This document shows, piece by piece, positions 15,391 through 21,447 of a DNA stretch of 21,447 nucleotides. The stretch lies in NCBI GenBank assembly GCA_028709135.1, contig JAQVXN010000002.1, forward strand, positions 1 to 21,447, read 5' to 3'. The position numbers and the translations under genes were made by a program. How positions within the stretch are numbered: position 1 is the first letter of the stretch; every line of letters starts with the position of its first letter. The stretch comes from Bacteroidaceae bacterium. Lineage in GTDB: Bacteria; Bacteroidota; Bacteroidia; Bacteroidales; Bacteroidaceae. Below the pieces are notes generated by a model. The model made no database searches and had not been told where the DNA came from. It saw nothing but the letters and a program-made list of their open reading frames with translations.

Positions 15391-17703
15391 TTATTGGAAT
15401 ATTTGATCAATTCCATTCTCAGAAACAGAATCATTTCTTGCTTTATCACAGGACTGGAATCCACGCGGGATATTAAATTTTTCGTCTTTGCGATACCCTA
15501 AGGACTTATCAGCGAGCACCTTTTTCATATACTTGGCCCAAATAGGCAGAGCCATGGTAGCTCCTTGTCCCATACTCATCGTGTCAAAGTGAATATCGCG
15601 ATTTTCTCCCCCTACCCAACAGCCTGACACCAGTCTTGGTATGAAACCGAGAAACCAACCGTCAGAATTATTGTTTGTAGTTCCTGTTTTGCCACCGATA
15701 GCACCCTCAAAATGATATTTGTAACGTATTCGTCCTGCGGTGCCTTGATCCACAACAGCTTGTAGCATGTCCAGCATTTTATATGAACTCTCTGCACTGA
15801 TAACCTCATTCATTCGTGGACGGAACGTAGCAACCACTTCACCCTCATTATTCTCAATTTTTGTAACGAGTAATGGTGCAGTACGAATTCCTCTGTTTAC
15901 AAATGCCGTATACGCACTGACCATTTCGGCTACAGAAATATCACATGTTCCCAAACTCAGAGACATTGAAGGATAAATACCCAAACTGTTGACTCCGAAT
16001 GATCGAATGAGGGAGACTAATGCATTCGGGTTCAATTTACTCATTAAATAAGCAGAAATCCAGTTATTCGATTGTGATAGCCCCCATTTAAGTGTTACCA
16101 ATTGTCCATACCTGGCATAACTGGCATTGCGTGGAGTCCAAGGCGTATTACCGACTTGATAGGTTCGTTGTACATTAGCTACAAGATCACATGGAGTATA
16201 ACCATTTTCCATGGCTAACGCATAGAGGAAAGGTTTAATTGTAGAACCTATTTGGCGTCGTCCCATCATGCACATGTCATATTGGAAACTGGCATAATCC
16301 GGGCCTCCTACGTATGCTTTTACTTGGCCTGTCATAGGATCCATAGATAGTAAACTCGCTCTTAAGAATGATTTATAATATAAAATTGAATCTAACGGGC
16401 TCATCAAAGTATCTACATCCCCATGATAGGTGAAAATGGTCATAGCTACTTTTTTGTGAAATATTCGATTAATTTCTTCTTCACTTATGCCCTGCTCTTT
16501 CAAGCTATTATAGCGATCGCTTTGCACGATATTATGCTTCACGATTCCTTTGATTTGTGCAGGCAATAGTGAAGTAGAAAATGGAAATGACGGTGAATTT
16601 TTCTTTTCACGCTCAAAATTTGGTTGCAGGAAACCTGCCAGATGATCTCTCACTGCATCCTCAGCATAACGCTGCATGCGAGAATCGACAGTAGTGTAGA
16701 CTCTAAGACCATCCGTATAAATATTGTATGGCGAACCATCCTTCTTAAAGTTCTTGTTACACCAACCGTATAGAGGATCCTTCTCCCAAGCTATAGAGTC
16801 GTCGTGATATTCTTGAGCCTGCCATTTCGCATATTTACTGCCGTCTGGTTTCTGTGCCATCATAATATGTCTCAAATATTCTCTGAGATATGTCGCGAGA
16901 CCTTCTTTATGAGAAATTCTTTGGAAATCGAGTCCAAGTGGCTGCTGTTGATAATTTTCACAATCTCCGGCCGAGAGGTAACCTACATCTTTCATCAGTT
17001 TTAAAACCACATTTCTACGTTCTAATACGCGCTTCGGGTCACGAATAGGATTAAAATATGCTGGATTCTTGCACATGCCGACTAACATAGCAGCTTCTGA
17101 TACAGTAAGATCCTTTGGATCTTTGTTAAAATAAACCTTTGCCGCTGTTTTAATACCCACTGCATGATGTAAAAAATCAAAATAATTTAGATACAACGTC
17201 AATATTTCATCTTTCGAATAATAGCGCTCCAACTTTACAGCAATTACCCATTCTATGCTCTTTTGTAAAATACGTTCTGTATTACTTGATGCTGATGATG
17301 TATAAAGCTGTTTCGCCAATTGTTGCGTAATAGTACTTCCCCCTCCGGCATTAGCTTGTCCCAGAAAGCCTCGTTTCACTATGGCTCTAACCACAGAATG
17401 AAAATCAATGCCACAATGGTCGTAAAAGCGCTTGTCTTCAGTAGCTACAAGAGCTTTGAAAATACAGGGAGCTATGTCGTCATGTTTTACGAAAATTCTG
17501 TTTTCGTTCATTGACCAGGTTCCCATTAGTACGCCGTCCGCACTCAGTACCTGCGACGCATATTTGCTAATAGGGTTTTCCAATTCTTCCAAGGGAGGCA
17601 CATAGCCAATCCAGCCCTTACTGACAGCCGTAAAAAACAAAACAGTTACGACTACTAACAGTAGCAGGAACCCCCAAAGAAAATGTACAATTTTCAACCT
17701 CAT
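15391..17703 (-). CDS. Class A penicillin-binding protein (PBP1A-type)
   Basis: This bifunctional murein synthase polymerises lipid II and cross-links stems in the periplasm, anchored by one N-terminal membrane helix (about 7-27). The 770 residues contain the GT51 transglycosylase domain (about 55-235) with catalytic E89 in ATEDKRFYDH and the GGSTITQQLAKQL motif (121-133). The transpeptidase domain (about 440-740) has the serine motif S487-T-I-K490, the SxN motif S545-N-N547 and K672-T-G-T. It is the first gene of the minus-strand run; a promoter-like TAAATTTG box lies about 40 bases upstream. Gene names vary between organisms (mrcA/ponA), so I give none. Confidence 0.95.
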   Translation of the reverse strand: MRLKIVHFLWGFLLLLVVVTVLFFTAVSKGWIGYVPPLEELENPISKYASQVLSADGVLMGTWSMNENRIFVKHDDIAPCIFKALVATEDKRFYDHCGIDFHSVVRAIVKRGFLGQANAGGGSTITQQLAKQLYTSSASSNTERILQKSIEWVIAVKLERYYSKDEILTLYLNYFDFLHHAVGIKTAAKVYFNKDPKDLTVSEAAMLVGMCKNPAYFNPIRDPKRVLERRNVVLKLMKDVGYLSAGDCENYQQQPLGLDFQRISHKEGLATYLREYLRHIMMAQKPDGSKYAKWQAQEYHDDSIAWEKDPLYGWCNKNFKKDGSPYNIYTDGLRVYTTVDSRMQRYAEDAVRDHLAGFLQPNFEREKKNSPSFPFSTSLLPAQIKGIVKHNIVQSDRYNSLKEQGISEEEINRIFHKKVAMTIFTYHGDVDTLMSPLDSILYYKSFLRASLLSMDPMTGQVKAYVGGPDYASFQYDMCMMGRRQIGSTIKPFLYALAMENGYTPCDLVANVQRTYQVGNTPWTPRNASYARYGQLVTLKWGLSQSNNWISAYLMSKLNPNALVSLIRSFGVNSLGIYPSMSLSLGTCDISVAEMVSAYTAFVNRGIRTAPLLVTKIENNEGEVVATFRPRMNEVISAESSYKMLDMLQAVVDQGTAGRIRYKYHFEGAIGGKTGTTNNNSDGWFLGFIPRLVSGCWVGGENRDIHFDTMSMGQGATMALPIWAKYMKKVLADKSLGYRKDEKFNIPRGFQSCDKARNDSVSENGIDQIFQ

Positions 17704-17738
17704 CTCATTTGTAAACTATGTTTCAACATAACAAAGAG

Positions 17739-17766
17739 CAAATTTAATACTTTTTCCTTACACAAA
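17739..17766 (-). promoter_or_regulatory. Probable promoter of the PBP1A-to-GH3 operon
   Basis: On the minus strand, TAAATTTG (17746 down to 17739) matches the Bacteroides -7 box TAnnTTTG and lies about 36 bases before the PBP1A ATG. A TTTG (17766 down to 17763) stands upstream as a possible -33 box, but the 16-base spacing is shorter than the usual 19-21. Confidence 0.5.
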
Positions 17767-18308
17767 CTTGTCAAGTGCATTAAAAACTGGCAAATACATG
17801 TTAATGTATTATTCTTAATCGCCCATTAAAGAGACATATTTATTAAACAAAATGAACCAGTTGGAGAAATTTGAAAGTTAAGAAATTAATATTATCAAAA
17901 TAATCAGATCAACGGTCTCTACAACATTATAATGTGCAATACTTATGTTATAGAATAGAACTCTATACTAGTGGGGTGCTGCGTACACGTAACAGAAAAA
18001 GCTTTTTCATAAACGAGACTGGTGCCAGTTCGCAGAATTAAATATATGCTAACTTATTTCTGAAAAAGAAATAAATCTGTACAAAATCATAAATATCTTT
18101 TTGCATGGTTCCTAATATGTCAATGTATTGATGATATTTATTTTTTATGGTACGTGCGTGTGTCGATCGGAATTTTCACAGAACTATATTGAGATAGAGA
18201 ATCTGCCAACGAATTAAACTTGTGTAAAAATATGTTTGTTGTGTTTTGACAAATGGCCTTTTGCTTTTTATAAATATCAACTTTTTCTTATAAATGCTTG
18301 CATTCAAG

Positions 18309-18348
18309 ATTAGAAGCCCATGACAGATAGGCCTGTCTTCATTCTAAT
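18309..18348. repeat. Nested stem-loop
   Basis: ATTAGAA (18309-18315) pairs with TTCTAAT (18342-18348), and inside it GACAG (18322-18326) pairs with CTGTC (18333-18337). No T-run follows directly, so a terminator is not clear. Confidence 0.4.
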
Positions 18349-18628
18349 GTTTTGTGCCCCCTTTTTAAAAGGATAACAATGCTTTCTGGTACAAAAAAGT
18401 CGAATATAATAGGACTGTGTGTGGTTAACCATAAAAATGCGATGTATTAACTTTTACAACACGTGATTTTCATTTTTCTTTTACTGTCAAAAAAACGCTT
18501 TTTAATAGCAATTTAAAAGATTAAAATAACGTCCATAAATCGTTCATTTACCATTTCAAAAGTGTTAAAAAGATCAAAAACACAGTTTCTAGCTTGACAT
18601 AATCGTCAAAAACGGTCGAAAAACGCCC

Positions 18629-18699
18629 TTTTTGGGACGTCCATTTCATATACAATTGGCACTTTTGCTCAAAAAGGGTCCAAAAATGAAGAAATGGAC
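18629..18699. repeat. Nested inverted repeat GTCCATTTC / GAAATGGAC
   Basis: GTCCATTTC (18639-18647) is the exact reverse complement of GAAATGGAC (18691-18699). A second pair, TTTTTGGGAC (18629-18638) and GTCCAAAAA (18678-18686), overlaps it with one unpaired G. Two alternative stems therefore compete within about 70 bases. Confidence 0.5.
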
Positions 18700-18784
18700 T
18701 TTTAGGCAGTAAAAATGCAAAACACACATTTACAGCAACATAAGAGTATCTGGCCTCGTTGATTTACAATATTTAAGGGTTTAC

Positions 18785-18868
18785 GTGGCACTGGTGGCAC
18801 TGACGTGGCACTAACTTAATCTGTTCATTGAAAAATAGTTAGACCTAAAAGTGACACGTGCCACGTGT
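18785..18868. repeat. Three GTGGCACT direct repeats plus a 15-bp inverted copy
   Basis: GTGGCACT occurs at 18785-18792, 18794-18801 and 18805-18812. At 18854-18868 the sequence ACACGTG-C-CACGTGT is a perfect inverted repeat around one base and contains the reverse complement of ACGTGGCAC; a T-run follows. I recall similar GTGGCAC runs near VirE/primase-type mobile genes in Bacteroides, but none is seen here. Confidence 0.6.
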
Positions 18869-18969
18869 TTTTTAAAATTCTTGGTAGGAAATTTGTAATC
18901 ATCTATCATTGAAATCTAAGTTTCTTTCTGCGTGATCAGAAGTTGGCATTCAAAAAAACTGTGAGGGCA

Positions 18970-18989
18970 TTTGTCAAAAATGTGACAAA
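18970..18989. repeat. Short inverted repeat TTTGTCA/TGACAAA
   Basis: A perfect 7-bp stem with a 6-base spacer; operator-like size, function unknown. Confidence 0.35.
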
Positions 18990-19020
18990 CATATTTTTGA
19001 GAAAGTCGTACTTTGTCTGC

Positions 19021-19081
19021 AGGTTCTTTGAACAAAATAAGAACCTTGGCAAAATGCTTATAAGGTTCACACGTGTACCTT
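19021..19081. repeat. Paired AGGTTC-type hairpins
   Basis: AGGTTCT (19021-19027) pairs with AGAACCT (19040-19046). Just after it, AAGGT (19062-19066) pairs with ACCTT (19077-19081) around an ACACGTGT palindrome (19069-19076). The AAGGTTC element recurs, so alternative pairings are possible. Confidence 0.45.
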
Positions 19082-19329
19082 AAAATACAGCATGTATGTC
19101 TGAACCAATGAAAAGAGAAACTGTAAGATACCTGTTGAAAAAACAGGATGAAACCAAAATATTTGTGCATTTTATAATTGGGAATCAGAAGCATACAACC
19201 CTATCTCCTTTCTAAAAATAAAGTATTGTTATTATAGGCTTAAAGCTTGTCGACTTTTTAACTATTTTGCGAGATATATAAAAAACTTGTAGTAATATAT
19301 AACTTTATTTTAATAGTTCGTAATGTACA

Positions 19330-19380
19330 TATAATAGTTTTTACTGTATATTTACAAGATAACTAAAACAAACTATTATA
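19330..19380 (+). promoter_or_regulatory. Stem-loop in the leader of the F5/8 protein gene
   Basis: TATAATAGTTT (19330-19340) pairs perfectly with AAACTATTATA (19370-19380) around a 29-base loop, 41 bases before the ATG at 19422. The loop contains TATATTTA (19347-19354), one base off the -7 consensus TAnnTTTG. It may be an operator around a promoter or a leader hairpin. Confidence 0.4.
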
Positions 19381-19421
19381 ATAATACGTGTGAGACATTT
19401 TTTACTAATAAATATTTGTGT

Positions 19422-21434
19422 ATGAAAAAGTATTTTTTATTATTTGCGATCATCTTTATCAGCAGTGGTTTTTGGAACTCTGCTCGAAGTGATGACGGGA
19501 CGGAATGGACCTATGATCCTGTCGGTTTGATTACGGATGTAGACCAGTTGTCGGACAATTGTGAATGGTCTGCCAATATGTTAATCAATATGATTGACCA
19601 TAGCGATCAAACCCATTTCCATTCAAATCCGAGTACCGATCTCCGTCAAACGGATGAGTGGATTCAGGTTAAACTTCCTTATGCAATGCAGAACATCAAG
19701 TTTACGATGTCTCGTCGTCGTGACGGTTCGGGAAACTATTACAATGGTTGGAATCAGTTGCCGAATAACGTGGATATTTTAGTTTCTGACGACGGAACAA
19801 CTTGGAATAAAGTTACCAATGTGTCACAGCCGGACCTTACTCCGTCATCAGAAGATGATTTTGCGTCCTATGTTGATTTAGGAGGAGAATTTCAATATGT
19901 ACGATTTGTCGTAAGAGGCACTGTGGACGACAACGGCTATTTTAATATTTCAGAGATGCAAATATATAAAGCAGTAAAAGCTGATGCACAGGCGAAATTA
20001 AAAGTCAAGCTAAATGATTTAAAAACAGCTACAGTATCATTCCTACCGGGAACGGATCCAGGATTTTATGCAACAGATCCATATAATGCATTAATGCAAG
20101 CATTTAATGATGCAGATGATTTATTGGCAGGAAGTCATAGTGATGCGGAATATACGGCGATGATGGAAACACTTCAAAATGCCTATACGGCTTGTGTAAA
20201 TTCAAAAAATGCCATGCATGATGGTTATTACTATATTAAAAGTGCGTATAAAGCCTTTAAAGATGTTCAACCGAATGCGATAAAAGCGATGTATGCCACC
20301 GCGTCCAGTACATTGGCCTGGAGTGATTTGGATATGAACCTTCCCAAGTATGTGTTTCACATTACCAAACAAGCAGATGGATATTATGCGATGCAGAATT
20401 TGGAGACTCAGGAATACACCAAGAATGCTGGAGACAACATAACGTCTACAGGTGTTGCCGTATCTACGACTGAAACGCAGGAACAAGGACAATATTTTAT
20501 AGATTTGGGTTATGGACAATTCAGAATTTGCAATACGCTAAATGTTTATGCATACAATGTAGATGGGAATAATAGTGGTAGTGGTATTAGTGGTCGTGTT
20601 TGCACGGCCAATTCTGCTCAAGACGGAGAGTCCGCATGGTTTCTCACGGAAATCACAGATCAAAGTATTCTCGAGAAAATGAAAGAGGAAGGAACCAAAT
20701 ATTATTTGGCTGAAAAGCTACAAAAAGCAGCTAGTGAAGGTGAAACAGCACGTCAAAAGGCCTTTGATTACGACGCGCTAATTACAGAAGCAAATGATAC
20801 AGTACCTGGTCATAATCAATTTTCATCAAATGCACATTGGACCTTGTTTGATCAAGGTGGACAAGGTAGTTTCGCAGCTTTAATTGACGGGAATAAAGAT
20901 ACTTATTTCCATTCTAATGCTGTTACAGCCATTAATGCTTATCATTATCTGCAGGTTGATCTTAGACGTACGGATATTAATGCTTTTACATTTAAGATGC
21001 TCCGTCGTGGAGATGATAATTGGCATCCAAGTTGGAATCAACTTCCTACAGATATTGATATTTATGGAACCAATGATGCAACTTCATTAACAGAGCCAAC
21101 ACCTGATGAAGGAGTAGATTCTCCTTGGAAAAAAATCACGGAGATAAATAGTGGTTTTCCAAGCGCAGATTCCCATGATTATTATACATCTCCGGAAATC
21201 ACAATGAATCAAGCATATCAGTATCTTCGCTTTGTGGTGAAGAATACTTATAATAGAGGAAATGATCCCAGTGGAATGCCTTATTTTAATCTCAGTGAAT
21301 TTCAAATTTATAATGCCGTACCAGTAGCTTCATCCGAGTATAATACGATATCAGGCATGAAGTCAGCGTGTGATGCATTGGGAACATTGATACAGACTGG
21401 AGCGATGCCGTTCATGCCATTAAACATTTTATAA
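19422..21434 (+). CDS. Exported protein with two F5/8-type-C-like domains
   Basis: The 670-residue protein begins with a signal peptide (about 1-22, before SDDGTEW). The ATG at 19422 is chosen over an in-frame TTG two codons earlier. Domain 1 (about 35-185) and domain 2 (about 465-632) are discoidin/F5-8-C-like carbohydrate-binding folds sharing FHSN, (S/L)RRxD, WNQLP, YxRFVV and YFN(I/L)SE(M/F)QIY. Between them are a helical segment (about 186-263), a beta-rich, ricin-trefoil-like part (about 266-410, opening GYYYIKSAYKAF) and another helix (about 411-455). No catalytic domain is visible. A binding role on glycans at the cell surface is likely. The end GAMPFMPLNIL is unlike the preceding helical pattern, and no sorting domain is seen, so the C-terminus may be cut by a frameshift or early stop. 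Confidence 0.8.
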   Translation: MKKYFLLFAIIFISSGFWNSARSDDGTEWTYDPVGLITDVDQLSDNCEWSANMLINMIDHSDQTHFHSNPSTDLRQTDEWIQVKLPYAMQNIKFTMSRRRDGSGNYYNGWNQLPNNVDILVSDDGTTWNKVTNVSQPDLTPSSEDDFASYVDLGGEFQYVRFVVRGTVDDNGYFNISEMQIYKAVKADAQAKLKVKLNDLKTATVSFLPGTDPGFYATDPYNALMQAFNDADDLLAGSHSDAEYTAMMETLQNAYTACVNSKNAMHDGYYYIKSAYKAFKDVQPNAIKAMYATASSTLAWSDLDMNLPKYVFHITKQADGYYAMQNLETQEYTKNAGDNITSTGVAVSTTETQEQGQYFIDLGYGQFRICNTLNVYAYNVDGNNSGSGISGRVCTANSAQDGESAWFLTEITDQSILEKMKEEGTKYYLAEKLQKAASEGETARQKAFDYDALITEANDTVPGHNQFSSNAHWTLFDQGGQGSFAALIDGNKDTYFHSNAVTAINAYHYLQVDLRRTDINAFTFKMLRRGDDNWHPSWNQLPTDIDIYGTNDATSLTEPTPDEGVDSPWKKITEINSGFPSADSHDYYTSPEITMNQAYQYLRFVVKNTYNRGNDPSGMPYFNLSEFQIYNAVPVASSEYNTISGMKSACDALGTLIQTGAMPFMPLNIL

Positions 21435-21447
21435 TTCGCAACGCCCG

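Larger units (their letters stand above)
17767..19329. other. 1.6-kb gene-free region rich in short palindromes and repeats
   Basis: I find no convincing gene on either strand: frames are short and unlike any family I know. It holds many short symmetric elements: ATACAT/ATGTAT (near 17794-17807), the palindrome ACATTATAATGT (17924-17935), TTATTTC/GAAATAA near 18054-18074, TGGTTAACCA (18422-18431), and the larger hairpins and direct repeats listed separately (18309-18348, 18629-18699, 18785-18868, 18970-18989, 19021-19081). AT content is high throughout. It may be a decayed mobile region, a set of small RNAs, or both. Confidence 0.6.

Noticed and set aside
15378..15464. Upstream extension of kdsB into the PBP1A gene
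   Set aside because: The extension translates the PBP1A 3' end in another frame; the family begins at MKNKYIAIIPARY.
17941..18060. Possible tRNA or known small RNA around the GTGGGGTGCTGCGTACACG stretch
   Set aside because: No cloverleaf, no T-loop consensus and no fit to 6S, tmRNA, SRP or RNase P RNA that I can recognise.
18916..19194. 92-codon minus-strand ORF in the gene-free region
   Set aside because: Composition is Cys/His/Phe-rich without a recognisable domain; it covers several hairpins and has no promoter or neighbouring gene. Not supported as a gene.

Overview
The window comes from a Bacteroidetes genome, most likely a Prevotella- or Bacteroides-type gut or oral commensal. The evidence is low GC, a rhamnose operon in Bacteroides order, a DUF4270 lipoprotein, a single-domain GT5 'glycogen synthase', a GH13_8-type GlgB, a periplasmic GH3 enzyme, and promoter-like TAnnTTTG boxes with few Shine-Dalgarno sequences. 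I assign no species. No rRNA, tRNA or CRISPR array was seen.

Layout. (1) 1-2357, plus strand: the 3' end of rhaA, then rhaT and rhaD, which take up and break down L-rhamnose. A strong terminator-like hairpin sits between rhaA and rhaT, and a terminator follows rhaD. (2) 2361-2940: a 580-bp segment with no intact gene, bounded by 29-bp inverted repeats and carrying four exact-period 21-bp tandem repeats; it looks like a non-autonomous or decayed mobile element. (3) 3120-4338, minus strand: panC-panD, pantothenate synthesis. (4) 4497-7739, plus strand: a single-domain GT5-like protein, a DUF4270 lipoprotein and an AraC-family regulator. (5) 7790-17703, minus strand: a tightly packed six-gene run transcribed as PBP1A, kdsB, an exported MORN-repeat protein, glgB, an unknown membrane protein and a GH3 beta-glycosidase. 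It ends at a terminator whose hairpin lies inside the 3' end of the convergent araC gene. (6) 17704-19421: 1.7 kb without a convincing gene but rich in inverted and direct repeats. (7) 19422-21434, plus strand: an exported protein with two F5/8-type-C-like domains whose C-terminus looks abrupt.

How the genes work together: the rha genes form one catabolic unit (isomerase, symporter, aldolase; the kinase is presumably upstream). The six-gene minus-strand run joins murein polymerisation and CMP-KDO synthesis with glycogen branching, an exported MORN protein and beta-glucoside hydrolysis, so envelope and storage-glucan functions may be co-transcribed. I see no defence system or other clearly new multi-gene system. 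The most unusual signals are the inverted-repeat element with its 21-bp array, the GT5 protein lacking the synthase signature, the MORN/envelope/glycogen operon and the structured 1.7-kb non-coding region.
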